From Allium sativum (lineage: Eukaryota; Streptophyta; Magnoliopsida; Asparagales; Amaryllidaceae), in NCBI GenBank assembly GCA_030737875.1, contig CM060922.1, positions 226,345,835-226,409,834 on the forward strand: a stretch of DNA of 64,000 nt. Direction: 5' to 3'. Below the pieces are notes generated by a model. That model saw only the letters and a list, made by a program, of their open reading frames with translations. It was not told the origin of the DNA and ran no database searches. The position numbers were made by a program, and so were the translations under genes. Every line of letters starts with the position of its first letter. The stretch's first letter is position 1. Below, piece after piece: positions 22,378 through 33,349 of the stretch.

Positions 22378-22797
22378 AGGAGGAAACCTGATCACTTTCC
22401 TCACTCATTCCAATCCGAGCTTTCTTCTCTCTTCTTTTTTACTCTTATATATAATCACAGTGTGACATAATCATTACAATCTCGTGAAGAATATGTGTGT
22501 TGTATCTTGGGAGAATTTTGAAATAAAATTCTTAAGGAAATATTTATGACAAGCCTCAAACATCATTCAGTTAGATTTTTATTTTGTATATTAATATACA
22601 TTATTTCATAATCTTTCCATTCTTTACATTGTGCTATTTCTTAAAATAGTATAACGTAGTTGTTGTAAATTAATTACAACATATTTATTGCTATCCTTAG
22701 CTAATATTGAATTTCAGAGTAGTGGAAATTCAAGTTATAAGCTTGTATGATGAGTTTATAATTCTCTGTTTTGGTATACTAGATATCTAACACTTTC

Positions 22798-24574
22798 ATA
22801 TTACAATTTAAGAAGTTTTTAAGGAATTCAAATCATGATCAATGCTTTTGGTTTTGTTTTAGAAACTTAATCTATGTACTTACGTTACATATTTGTTTTC
22901 TACACCAGTGAAGCTTTAAATAGCTTTGTAGGCATAATTCTATATCGTGTAGCTTGCATCATTTAAGATTACAATGACTATCAGCATATAAGATCTGCAC
23001 AGATATGGATGAGAGCAGTATGCATAGATAAATAGATTTAAGGAGTATAATGAATTTATGTATACCAATATTTTACGTTAACTACATTTGATGTTTACAT
23101 ATGAACCATACACAAATATCTATTGTTGATTGAATTTCTAATATAACAAGAAAGTAAGTACATGGATGACTTTTTTAGTATGTTAATGGATTTATAACTT
23201 TGTCCAATATCATGCATACTAAAATTTAATTTTTAAGGTACACCTTATACTTTGAATTTGTGACATTGTTCTTTATATGCAGATTTGTTCCCTCCTATTG
23301 CAATCTAATTGCTTCAGGTAGACAAAGAGAGAAATAACATAGTTATCAAGCTTTCTTAAACCTAATATTCTCTTCATTTTTCCACAAAGATACACTACTT
23401 GCATGTCTTGCATGTGTTTGTGGTGAGAGTTCTATGAGGTATAATTTGTAATTGAAGGTCTTACGTTTGATGTGGTTATGCTTCTATTGTCTGACTACAT
23501 AAGATGGTCAACTTACTAGAAATTATGCAGTATCTTACCAGTTTTATAGGTGTTACTTTGACAATTTAACTGTAAAAATCCTGAGAATATCTAAATGTGG
23601 TTTTTTTTTGCCAGAAAATTACATTTACAAGGTATGATATTTGATGGTATTTCAATTTGTTAAGTGTTGTTATAACTAAAGTTTTCCACGATAACTGCGA
23701 CTCCAGCAAGCCCTTATCTGTTTACCTCTCATGCGTAACTTAAGGCTTAGTTGTGAGAACTATTCTAAAAAAATGAGTTATACTTTTTCCAATTTTTATA
23801 TTTGCAGCTGGAGTATTTATGCCTTCAGTAAAAGAAATTATTGCATAACGGTCAATTATTACAACTAGATTTCTTTTTGCTTTGGTGTAATGTCTGCACA
23901 TTCTATGATCTTTGAGTGTACATCACATTCAAGGTAGAAATTGCTTGGTTTTATCATTGTTGAAACTTCAAATATTGGTTTAACCATTAATATTTAAATT
24001 ACTAGATCATCTATGGTCAATGATTTGTTAGATTTTCCTATTGTTGTGTACCTAAACAATAATAAAAAAGTTAATTTGTAAATCAACAATGATCATTTTA
24101 TGTATATAAACAATAAACTTATCACACACAATGTCAAAAAATTCTAATTTTTACTTCAAAATAACTCCACATCAAAATCACTGTAATCTTTTTACAAAAT
24201 CCTTCTCAATTTATCCATATTATTAATGTACTCTTAATTAAGTCAATGTATTTTAACTAATTGCATAATTTCAAATTTAACATATATACAAGAATTCAGT
24301 TAAATAATATTTGTTAATTCATCTAAAATGATCATAATAGCCTTGCCAAAAAATGATCAAAATACATCAATTTCAACAAGAATACTTTCTCATGGTAGTG
24401 AGGACAAAAAAATATCCACCTCAAAAAAATAAAAATAAGTTATGTAATACATACCATATATAAACAACAACAAAAATAATAATTTATATTATATTTAGTA
24501 TGTTGGATTCATCGTATGTTGTATAATAAAGTTTCGATTTTAACATTAAAACTTTAAAAACTATTTTATATTAT
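22798..24574. other. AT-rich sequence without recognisable genes
   Basis: No open frame of note, no LTR ends and no repeat structure beyond AT-rich runs are seen. It may continue the sequence left of the solo LTR. Confidence 0.4.
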
Positions 24575-24605
24575 TATCGTGTGCAACGCATGGGTTACAC
24601 ACTAG
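24575..24605 (+). mobile_element. Possible Helitron 3' terminus
   Basis: The sequence TGTGCAACGCATGGGTTA followed by CACACTAG and then T resembles Helitron ends: a short GC-richer hairpin, a few bases, then CTAG before T. GTGTG and CACAC could pair, but the hairpin is imperfect. No rolling-circle replicase or matching 5' end was found, so the call is weak. Confidence 0.3.
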
Positions 24606-24685
24606 TATTATCTATTTCGAAACCCTAGTCACTTCATAAATATTGTTGAAAATCTAGGATTATTTCATGATACTTTAATGAAATC
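24606..24685. other. Short unassigned spacer
   Basis: About 80 bp lie between the possible Helitron end and the truncated integrase end of E3. Confidence 0.4.
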
Positions 24686-25613
24686 CATAACTCCCACTTC
24701 GAATTCTAAATCGGTCCTCCTTTTGTCAACATATGATTTACGTCTGTCTTAAGCGGCTTTCTTTCTTTGGCGGATAAGATCATTCTTCTCTAAAGTGTCT
24801 CAAGTCATCTCGGGTCCAAGTAGAAGTCTGTCCATAGACTCCCACCAATATGTCGGTGATCTACAAAGTCATCCATATAGCGCCTCGAAGGGTTCCATGC
24901 ATATGGGCGATGCTCCTCCCAAGTCCCTCCAAAGTCTAGGATACACAGTCTTAGAAGATCCTCAAGAACTCTATTCATCCTCTCAGTCTATCCATCTGTC
25001 TGAGGGTGTTATAATGTGCTCAAACATAGTTGCGTACTTAATGCTTCTTGTAAGCTCTTCCACAACTAACAAGTAAAGATGGGGTCGTGGCCGCTTATTA
25101 TACTGGAAGATACCCCATGCAATCGAGTTATCTCTCGAAGATATGTAGATGTCAGCCAAGTTGTCGTCCTCTTACTTTTAACAGGAGTAAAATGAGCACT
25201 CTTCATAATCCTATCAACTATCACCGAAATACTCGTATAGACCTTCCTTGATTGGGGCATTCCACTGATGAAATCCATAGAGACGCTTCTCCACTTCCAT
25301 TGTGGGACATCTAAAGGCTGAAGCAATCCGCCTGGTTTCTTTTGTTTAGCCTTAACTCGTTGGCAAGTTAAGCACCAAGCTACAAATTCCGCTACGTTCT
25401 TCATCATGTCAGTCTAAAAGAAAACCCTCTTCAAGTCTCAATGCATTTTGTCGTCGCCCAGATGGATAGTTATCTGAGAATTACGAGCTTCCTCAAGCAA
25501 TGCTTTAGCAATTCCCTAATCCTGGGGACGCATAGCCTTCCATCTCATACTAGCCATCCTTTTTCGTCCGTGACATATCTAGCAAGGTGGATAGAAGTCT
25601 GTCTTCTACCAAG
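24686..25613 (-). pseudogene. E3 integrase remnant
   Basis: The best frame, 25066-25407, gives a zinc-finger end (CLTCQRVKAKQKKPGGLL), then VPQWKW, MDFISGMPQS and VIVDRIMKSAHF with the first core aspartate. SIISGHDPIF has lost the usual S-D pair of the second catalytic site but keeps a nearby aspartate. Shifted frames towards 24686 continue the core and end in TDLEFEVG-like residues. Sequence at 25410-25613 matches the region between RNase H and integrase in E2, with frameshifts. Confidence 0.75.
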
Positions 25614-26278
25614 CTAGTTCAAGATGTCCGAAATTTGCGGGTCCTCCCACTGCATTGATCCAATACGCTCCAACAGAGAAGGTTGCACCTCCAACGATGC
25701 TAACAATGTCAATGTGAAATCCGTAGATGGCTTAAAATCACAGGTCGAGATGTACTCCAAGCTCCGTCTTTCTACGAATAAAGGACTCAAAGTCATCATC
25801 TACCTACTCAATGTGTCTGCCACTACATTACCCTTGCTCGGGGTATAAGCTATCTCAAAGTCGTAGGATGCTAGGAACTCCACCACCGTTGTCGCCTTAG
25901 GTTGAGATCCTTCTATGAAAATAAGTATTTGAGCGACTTATGATCCGTGTATAGCTCAAACTTTTCTCCGAGTAGGTAGTGTCGCCAAGACTTCAATGCG
26001 AACACTATTGCAGCAAACTATAGATCATGGGTATGGTAGTTCTTCTCATGAATCTTCGACTATCTTCTCCTATAGCATACTACCCTTCCCTCTTGCATCA
26101 GATTGGCACCAAGCCCTGTGCCACAAGCATCCATGTAGACCGTGAACATCTTGCTTCCACTGGGGAGAGTCAGAACTGGGGTTGTTGTCAAAGCCCTTTT
26201 CCATCTCTGAAAGGCATCCTCGCAATCAATGCTCCACAAAAAAGCCAAGTTCTTCTTCATCAACCAGGTAAGCGGGGA
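25614..26278 (-). pseudogene. E3 RNase H remnant and linker
   Basis: Frame 26060-26263 gives LTLPSGSKMFTVYMDACGTG, where the first RNase H aspartate is kept in YMDA. Frame 25614-25799 gives the linker LSPLFVERRSLEYIST, close to E2 and E9. The part between, about 25800-26060, keeps YTPGKGNVVADALS-like and [14 protein letters not shown] residues but is frameshifted. Confidence 0.72.
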
Positions 26279-26960
26279 CTATACCCTTGCAAAGTCCTTG
26301 ATAAACTTCCTATAGTAGCCCGCCAACCCTACAAAACTTCTCACCTCCGTCGCATTCTTTGGAGCCCTCCAATCTTGAACTACGACGACTTTAGCGGGGT
26401 CAACTGATATCCCGTCCTTGGAGACCACCTTCCCTAGGAACCTTATTTTATTTCTCCAAAAGTGACACTTAGAAATTTTTGCCTTGAGCTGATGTGATCT
26501 AAGAGTGCGTAGAACCTCTCCTAAGTGTTGGGCATGTTCCTCCTCATTCTTCGAGAAGATAAGAATGTCATCCATAAAGACCACCACAAAATTGTTCAGA
26601 AACTCCCTTAGCACCCTACTCATCAAGTCCACAAAATAGGCAGGTGCATTGGTTAGCCCAAAAGGCATAACCAACCACTCAAAGAAACCGTCTAGAGTTC
26701 AGTCTTATCAATGTTGTCCTCTGCCACCCTTAGCTGATTAAATCCCATGACTAAATCCATTTGCGAGAAAACTGATGCGCCTAATAGCTAATCAAGTAGG
26801 TCATCAATTCTCGGTAGCGGGTGTTTATTCTTTTTGGTTAGCTTATTCAGCTCCCGATAATCCACACATAGACGAAGTGAGTCGTCCGCCTTAGTTGCAA
26901 AGACGACTGGATCTCCCCACTCTGATATACTTCACCTAATAAAATAGTTCTTGAATAGCT
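26279..26960 (-). pseudogene. E3 reverse transcriptase remnant
   Basis: Frame 26279-26674 gives [18 protein letters not shown], an active site [19 protein letters not shown], and the thumb with [15 protein letters not shown] and [12 protein letters not shown]. The first active-site position is FMDD instead of FVDD. Upstream to about 26960 the finger blocks ([15 protein letters not shown]) are present but frameshifted near 26700. Confidence 0.8.
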
Positions 26961-27564
26961 CCCCTACTTGCTTGCTAAGCTCCTTCCTCTCTCTAGGAGC
27001 CATGTGGCGCACTGGTATAGCAACTAGCTTCGCATTCTCTGCCAAGTAAACCCAGATGTCTGTTTCACGCCTTGGATCAAACCCCTTAACCTCCTCATAC
27101 TCATCGGGATAATCTCTTACTGTGGGTATAGATTACAAATCGTCAACAGAAGTATCAAGGGATTATAGAAAACTGAGCATCACTGACCCCCCTAGGTCAT
27201 AACAAATTTCGAGAGTTCTACCATAACGAGTAAAAAGTATAACTACTCTCCTTTCACAATCAAGAAAGGCACCAAACATGGCTACCCAATCCATGCGTAG
27301 AATCAAACCATAGCCCATAAACTCTAGCACGTATGCGTCGCATTCAAACTCGACGCCCAAGATAGAAATTCTCAAACTCCTACACATCATGGATAAATGT
27401 GTCGATCCTCCTACGGGGTTTGAGACTACTACAGGATTAGAAATTATACTAGTATTAAGGTGCAGACTATCTACTACATAACTGGATATAAACGAATGTG
27501 AAGCGCCAAAATCAAACAGGGTTCTAACAGGATAGTCAAAAAGGGAAATCAAACCTTCAACCAT
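26961..27564 (-). pseudogene. E3 protease remnant
   Basis: Frame 27163-27564 gives LFDFGASHSFISSYVVDSLH, the protease active-site region with F where S or T is usual, then GYGLILRMDWVAMFGAFLDC. Decayed lead-in to RT follows to about 26961. It is the best conserved protease stretch of the three gag-pol copies. Confidence 0.75.
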
Positions 27565-28505
27565 GAATTTCCTACCTCGATCAGGTCCACTCGCCTTTAA
27601 ATCATGTACTTGTCTGAAAGTTCATATCCCGTGTCCTTGCTTACTAGGGAATTGGTTACTGAAGTGTCCTGCTTGTCCATAACTAAAGCAGGCTTTCTTT
27701 GTCTTTCTGCATTCCTTCACAAAATGACCCAAAGCTCCGCAACAATGACACTTGATATCTTTCTTGATCTGAGCCTTGTCATGCTTTCCACCTTTCTCTT
27801 TCTTTTTCTTTCCTTTCCTGGGCCACCATTTCCATTTCTTGCGCTTAGCTTATGTCTCCTCAGTCGTATTGTCTTTCTTCTCCTCCTTGCCATCTTCGTG
27901 CATAAGATCCATGTCAACCAGCCTTTCAAACGTCGACCCCATCAGTATATGAGATAATGCAAGTGCTTGGAGAGGTTGATTCAACCCTCTCAAAAATCTA
28001 AGCGCCTTCTTATGGGCCATATTCACTAAGTCCGGTCCAAATCTTGCCAGCTGATTGAACTTATTCACATAATCCTTAATAGACATGTCCCCTTGTTTCA
28101 AAGCCAAGAAATATTCCATTTGTAATCCCTTTTCTTCTTGAGATAAAAATTTCTTCTCGAATCTCTGTCGGAAATCATCCCGAGTAAGAAGCTTCATCCT
28201 TTAGATGTCATGCGGCCAACTGTATCTTCCTTCTGTCATCAATCTCAAAAAGACCAAACACGTTCTCCATCTTTCGTAGCCAATTTGGTTCTTCAATAAA
28301 GCTCTCAGTACCACGGAATGGTTTTCCTCCCATAGCGCATAAGACTTTACATAACTTAATACAGTTATCTACTCGTGAAGGCGGAGCAACAACGGCTCCA
28401 GCTGGGGTGGGGGCATCTTCTTATCCTCCGGCAGGTGTCGTAGTGTTAAGATACCTATGGAACCATGTTAGTAGCGGAATGCTCTCGGGAAGATTGGGTT
28501 CCCCA
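27565..28505 (-). pseudogene. E3 gag remnant
   Basis: Frame 27850-28197 gives FEKKFLSQEEKGLQMEYFLA, LARFGPDLVNMAHKKALRFL and LMGSTFERLVDMDLM, the capsid C-terminal part that E9 has lost. Upstream at about 28440-28500, LPESIPLLTWFHRYL-like residues match the gag start of E2, in another frame. A lysine- and arginine-rich nucleocapsid stretch lies at 27717-27929 with a partial zinc knuckle near 27690-27750. Confidence 0.75.
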
Positions 28506-29320
28506 TGTTAGGGATTGCAGAATGTGGATCTTAAGGAAAGACTAACACTAGAGGGGGTGAATATTGTTTATAAGGAAATTACGAAAATCTTAAACTTAAA
28601 TGATCTACTATATGAATCACATACAACAGAGATGATCATAGACGCCGAATCAAATACAAACATAGAAACAGATAAATATAAAATGCAAAAAAGAAAGAAC
28701 ACACCGGACTTTATACTGGTTTGGATTACTCCTACGTCCAGTCCAACACAACGCTGGATTGCACAGAGTTTTATTATTATAAATATTTGAGTACAATCCC
28801 CTTGATTTCATGGCTAAAAGGTTAACACTGCTCCAAACACCCTTGATTCTACGGCTACACGATTAAAACCGCTCAAAACACCATTGATTCTATGGCTACA
28901 AGGTTAACACCGTTCCCTTTCCTTGATTTCAGGGATACAAGGAACACTCCCATTCCCAAACACTTCCCAAATGATAACAACAGCCCCATAACTCTTCAAG
29001 AACACTTCAATTCATAGAGTAGTGGATAGAGAGAGAGAAAAGAAGAGGTTTTACATAATTAGAGTATAAATCGACAAATTAGAAGTGCAGAAATCAATAA
29101 AATGATAAAGAATAGTGGTAGGCTAAATAGGGGTGAAGATGGAGAAGAAGATATATCAAAATTTTCGAAAACAACCCTTATTTATAAGATTGAAAGGTTG
29201 CAACTTCTCAGAAACGTTACAAATGTTGAAAAGACACTTCCTTTGAAAATTGAATTTCTGACAATTGTATGTCGACATACCCATATTTGTATGCTGACAT
29301 ATATGCATATCTTTTATTTT
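28506..29320 (-). repeat. LTR-like piece, minus orientation, right end unclear
   Basis: The left edge TGTTAGGGAT at 28506 would be the LTR 3' end (ATCCCTAACA in sense). On the minus strand 28711-28740 reads TGGACGTAGG then CCAAACCAGTATAAA, the same signature as GTGGACGTAGG...CCGAACCACTATAAA in the E5 LTR at 43651-43686. CTAGAGGGGGTGAAT at 28548 is also common in plant retroelement LTRs. No target duplication of the preceding CCCCA was found, so it may be truncated on the right. Confidence 0.45.
28799..28945. repeat. Four degenerate repeats of about 40-50 bp
   Basis: Units start with CCTTGATTTCATGGCTA-like sequence (variants CTTGATTCTACGGCTAC, ATTGATTCTATGGCTAC, CTTGATTTCAGGGATAC) and continue with a GGTTAACACYGCTC-like half. 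Confidence 0.6.
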
Positions 29321-30394
29321 TTATAACTTATTTTTCAAGTATTAATTATATATTATTATGGAAAATTTTGAATTAAATCTTAGTGATATAAATGAATATT
29401 ATAAAGTGTAAAACCATATGAAAACATAATAATATATTATATAAAGATATTTATAATTTTATAAAGTTTTAAACTATATAACTATATAAACTTATATTTA
29501 TAAACTTATATATTAAAACTTAAAACATATTTGTTTGAATTTATAAGTAAGATAACCTGATATCAGAATTAGAAATTAGAAATTGAAATTTGAAAATCAG
29601 AATTTGAAAGTAGAATTTGAACCTGGAGTATTATTCAGAATCTTACATATAAGCTAGATTCTATTACTATATTTGTCTTGAACTCTTGTGTAATGACTTA
29701 TTAATTTCAAAACCAATTTATCTTCCAAATTATTATAATAACGTTTAGAAATGTTACCAAAAGTGGTGTAAAATAGCCTTTTAAATAAAATAGATTCTAA
29801 GTCATTTGAAATTCAAATATTTTAGTTATAAAATAATAAAATAAGATTTATCATAATTTTCTTCATTTTAAAATAATTTTATAAATCTGTTTTACAAACG
29901 GATTTTTTATATACAAAAAAAATAAATAATCAGAATTTTCAAAATTAAATTTATTACACAGCGGAAGAATTATATATACATGAATTTAAAGGAAAGATTA
30001 CACTTTCAGTCGAGCTTGCGGGCGCATAAGCGTCTTGCATCTTCACGTGCCTCTCCAGTTTGCAAGATGAAATTTAAAACCTGGAACACTTAGGACCTGA
30101 CCCGAAGTTATAAATCGTTTCACAATCATAATTTCAAATACTTTCGAATATTATTGTCATTTTTTGTCTGTGATTCTGTGTATTTTCTTTTTAAGCCCTG
30201 TAAGCTAGTAACGAGCCATCATTATGTGCGCTCTGAGTTGGTTTAATTACTGACTTGGAGCGGTCGAAAAGACATGTCGATACATCTTGAAAACTTGATA
30301 GCTTATGAGTCTTGAATCTATCTTGAATTCTGAATCTCTTGTAACTCTAAAACTGTACAGTATTCAGTATTTATGTCCTGTATACAAATCCTGC
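29321..30394. other. AT-rich unassigned sequence
   Basis: Most of it is AT-rich without open frames. A stretch at 29948-30110 (ACACAGCGGAAGAATT onward, with GC-richer CTTGCGGGCGCATAAGCG) resembles the 3' part of the LTRs of E1 and E8 in composition and may be an old LTR fragment. Simple near-repeats of AGAATTTGAAA occur at 29560-29625. Confidence 0.35.
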
Positions 30395-30401
30395 ATATAT
30401 A

Positions 30402-30435
<34 letters not shown>
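30395..30435 (+). repeat. TA and GTAT microsatellite
   Basis: A TA run passes into five or six ATGT units. A similar compound microsatellite is at 42681-42727. Confidence 0.9.
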
Positions 30436-31503
30436 AGTTGTTATTTCTCTCTTGCTAATTAGTTTTCTTGTCCATGGCGACAGGCTGATAGCCTGCTTTC
30501 GTTTCATGTGTGAGATTTCCTTTCTCCTCGTTTTTCACCTAATTTCTATTTGTTTTCCATTAGTTTATCATCTGAATTCCATCTGCGTCATAGCTTCTTT
30601 CTATTTTACTCATCAAAAGTTTGGATCTAGATCTAAGATCTGAAGAGAGCTCGTTCCTTCAACTTAAAGCATAGTATTCCGATATCTCTTTTTGGATCTG
30701 ATTCGATTTATCTCTGGGTAATCGTCTGGTTCCGATCTGGTCACGGATCTAAGTGGATTCGGATGAATTTTGAAGGCGTTTCAAGCTTTATTCTCAAATC
30801 GTGATCTAGAACTTCATGCTGGTTGTTGTTGGATTAGATTGGCGATTTTGGTTTTCTTCTTGCAATTAGATCTGGTTTGAGAATTTTTCACTTGTTTTTC
30901 GTTGACTTTCCATCTGCAAATTTCAACGATGTTCAATCGTTGATAAGACACCTGTTTTCTTTCAGCTTACTTTCATATTTCGTTTTAGATCTGATTTCCC
31001 CTCAGAGAAACCTTATCACCAAATCTAAACTACAATAGTTAGATCCGTAAATTTCGGAATCTTTTGAGTATTTTCAGTATTTGAGTTCCATCTATATCCC
31101 ATAATCCGTATAAGTATTTCAAATTTGTAATCAATTTTCTGCATGATTTTCAAAATCATACCCGTTATTAAGTTTGAAGATAATGTTTCGATTATTGATT
31201 TAATTTTATTGATGGGTTTTGGGTAAAATATGAGCAGTTTCTTATTGTTATCAGTAACACAATGTTTCCAGTCTTTGAATGTGATCGAACAACAAGGATA
31301 GATGTTTCAGCTCTTGTGATTCATTCCATTTCTAGCTTTAAGACTGATTCACAGAGGTCTGTGACTCGTCAACCAGATTTAATGCTTGAAATTGTAGAGC
31401 ATTCGTGCGGAATTTCAAGACTGTTCTATGGGCAATTTACTGGAATGTTTTGCTGTTTTGGGGTTTCAAATGTTGGAATTTGGAGTCATTGGTGTTGCGA
31501 TAG
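30436..31503 (+). other. Unrecognised sequence interrupted by E4 (left part)
   Basis: The stretch has mixed composition with many GATCTGG and GATCTAG motifs and T-rich tracts, like a plant 5' leader or intron. Open frames at 30452-30643 and 31262-31525 match no family I know; the second runs into the E4 LTR. The sequence resumes after E4 at 42428. It could be host gene sequence or a non-LTR element; neither is shown. Confidence 0.35.
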
Positions 31504-31884
31504 TGTAACACCCCGCCTCCGCTAGGGTCACTCGCAAAGGAATGCACTAGCTTTAGAGGGGCATTATTGGTAAACATGCACAGAAATATCACAAGACAGA
31601 ACATATAAAATAGCGGAAGTAAAATCGAACTTTCATAAACATGAATACATAAGGTCTAAAGCCTTTTACATCAGAGTACATCAAAACCTGTCTTGCAATA
31701 GTAAAGAAGCATAAAGACTTTTTCATAAATTATTCCCCAAATAAAAACAGTAAAGTAGCCATAGCCAGGAAAAGTCCAAGCCATCCATGATGACCTTCAA
31801 GCAGAAGAAGTCCGAACTAAACAACAGTATTTCCTCCCTGTAACCTGGGGGGAAACGGAAGAAAAGAGGCGAAACAAAACGGGT

Positions 31885-31899
31885 CAGTCAAAAAGACTG
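31885..31899 (-). other. CAGTC stem-loop, E4 3' LTR
   Basis: CAGTC and GACTG flank AAAAA. The neighbouring TGAGTAAGCCC resembles the AGGCTTACTCAG-type sequence next to the equivalent site in other elements. Confidence 0.5.
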
Positions 31900-33349
31900 A
31901 GTAAGCCCTATTTAATATTAGTATAAAAACTAGTAAAGTTAACTGACATGAGAAACTGAGATGAACATAAGCATGATAACAAGATAGATAGGCTAAATCA
32001 AAATAACAGGATGAACTACTGAACTCAGGTAAACTAAGGTGTCATGATAAATTACGATGTCAAGATAAAACAAGGTATCACATCGTCAGGTTTCTATCAA
32101 GTATAATATCCCCAAGATATCTATCACGTATAACGTCCCATGGCATCTATCCTGTATATCCGCTCTGCACCTACCGTACTAGTATCCCAACTGTATTACG
32201 TGTTATCCGTGAATGACCCTTACTCAAAAGTCGTGTAATGGTCCATGTCAACCTAATATGCCGCATATATAGGTTACTCAACTTATATGTTTCTTTCCAT
32301 GTATTAGTTCAGTCCTTTGCCGTAGGCTGTACGGGCTTTCCCATGTAAACGGTTTATCCTTGAAGTTGTTTTGGACTGCAACCCTTGATCTAGTTGTGTT
32401 TTCTCACCATGAACTATTGCGCGTCCACTTAGGATTTATGCCACCTAGGACCGCTAGGGATTATGCTACCTAATGAACGTTTCCGTGTCTCGGTTTGGGT
32501 TTTGGCCACCTAGGACCACTAGGGATTACGCCACCCGTCAACCGCGCCCTTGATCCCACGTATGTATCGTGAATCGTTTTCCATGTCTAGATGCACATGT
32601 TCCCCAATGTGCCATCCGAGTTCCGTGCCAGGGCAAATCAAGAAATACGGAACTCGGTCGGGAGCTTTAAATCATCTGCCGATGCAGATATCAAGGTCTG
32701 TTTTTGTACCCGCGGCTATGGTCCCACGTGACCCCTCTCTCAACTACTGAAAGGCAATCCAAGAAAAATCATGTATAAGAACCACTCCCCGGCCCCACTA
32801 TAGCCCACTTTCCTACGGGCCAACCTCACCCATGACTCGATAGCAAGCACATGGTCTGTTGGGGGTTCCCTGCCTTTCCGCACGTACGCGATTGACTAAA
32901 GATGGTAGGTAGTCGTTGATGTGCTATCCAGGGCAAAAACAAGAATCGTCGACTCCACGCTAATCCATCCCAGTCTTTAGGTTGCTCGCATAGCAACCAA
33001 GGCATACTCTTGGTCCTTCTAACGCAGACCTTAACCTCTCATGGGCCTAGTATAATTACCTGGCAGCCCACAGAGGGATCCCAAGAATATCCTCACGTCC
33101 CCCGAAGCTTCCACTTCGGCACCCAGTGCGCTGGAGCTTTTATCCAAGTCAGATAACTTGCTCCCCCTCGTATACTAAGCGATGACCTACTGTATCAGGT
33201 TACTCATCGTTTTGAGAATTAGTCCTATGTCCTTAGCTAAGAATTATTACTTAGTTACCCTTAACTAAGGTTTACCACTTAGCTTCCTTTCCCGTAATCC
33301 TTGATTAACCACGGTTTTCTACCTAGTTTTTCTAGCTAGGGTTTGTCTG

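Larger units (their letters stand above)
22019..22797 (+). mobile_element. Solo LTR, Copia-like, with TSD CTTTC
   Basis: The LTR (22024-22792, 769 bp) starts TGTTGGAATTCG and ends GATATCTAACA. It is bounded by CTTTC at 22019-22023 and 22793-22797, a perfect 5-bp target duplication. TGTTGGAA starts and TATCTAACA ends are typical of plant Copia LTRs. No primer site or polyprotein follows on either side, so it is a product of LTR-LTR recombination. It contains a tandem repeat block and a TATA box. Open frames at 21982-22263, 22046-22309 and 22175-22408 are translations of the tandem repeats. Orientation plus is assigned from the TATA box. Confidence 0.8.
24686..28505 (-). mobile_element. E3: Tekay-like gag-pol fragment without LTRs
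   Basis: On the minus strand the fragment runs from the gag N terminus (about 28505) to late integrase (about 24686) in the same order as E2. Both ends are cut: the first in-frame residues correspond to the third or so residue of gag, and the last match the DLEFEVG stretch of E2. The GPY/F part, chromodomain, primer site, polypurine tract and LTRs are all absent. Many stops and frameshifts make it the most decayed gag-pol here. Confidence 0.8.

Noticed and set aside
19414..24605. Complete Helitron
   Set aside because: The 5' TCTATACACAC is a poor match, no replicase or helicase is present, and the 3' hairpin is imperfect; only the 3' end is listed, at low confidence.
24795..25076. 93-residue plus-strand frame
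   Set aside because: It is antisense to the E3 integrase remnant.
31504..31520. Terminal inverted repeats as sign of a DNA transposon
   Set aside because: TGTAACACCCCG inverted ends belong to LTRs; primer site, polypurine tract and 5-bp target duplication show a retrotransposon.
32550..32750. Protein conserved with 39003-39203
   Set aside because: The two frames agree only because they lie in the two LTRs of E4; the same holds for 34578/41030, 35166/41616 and 35583/42032.
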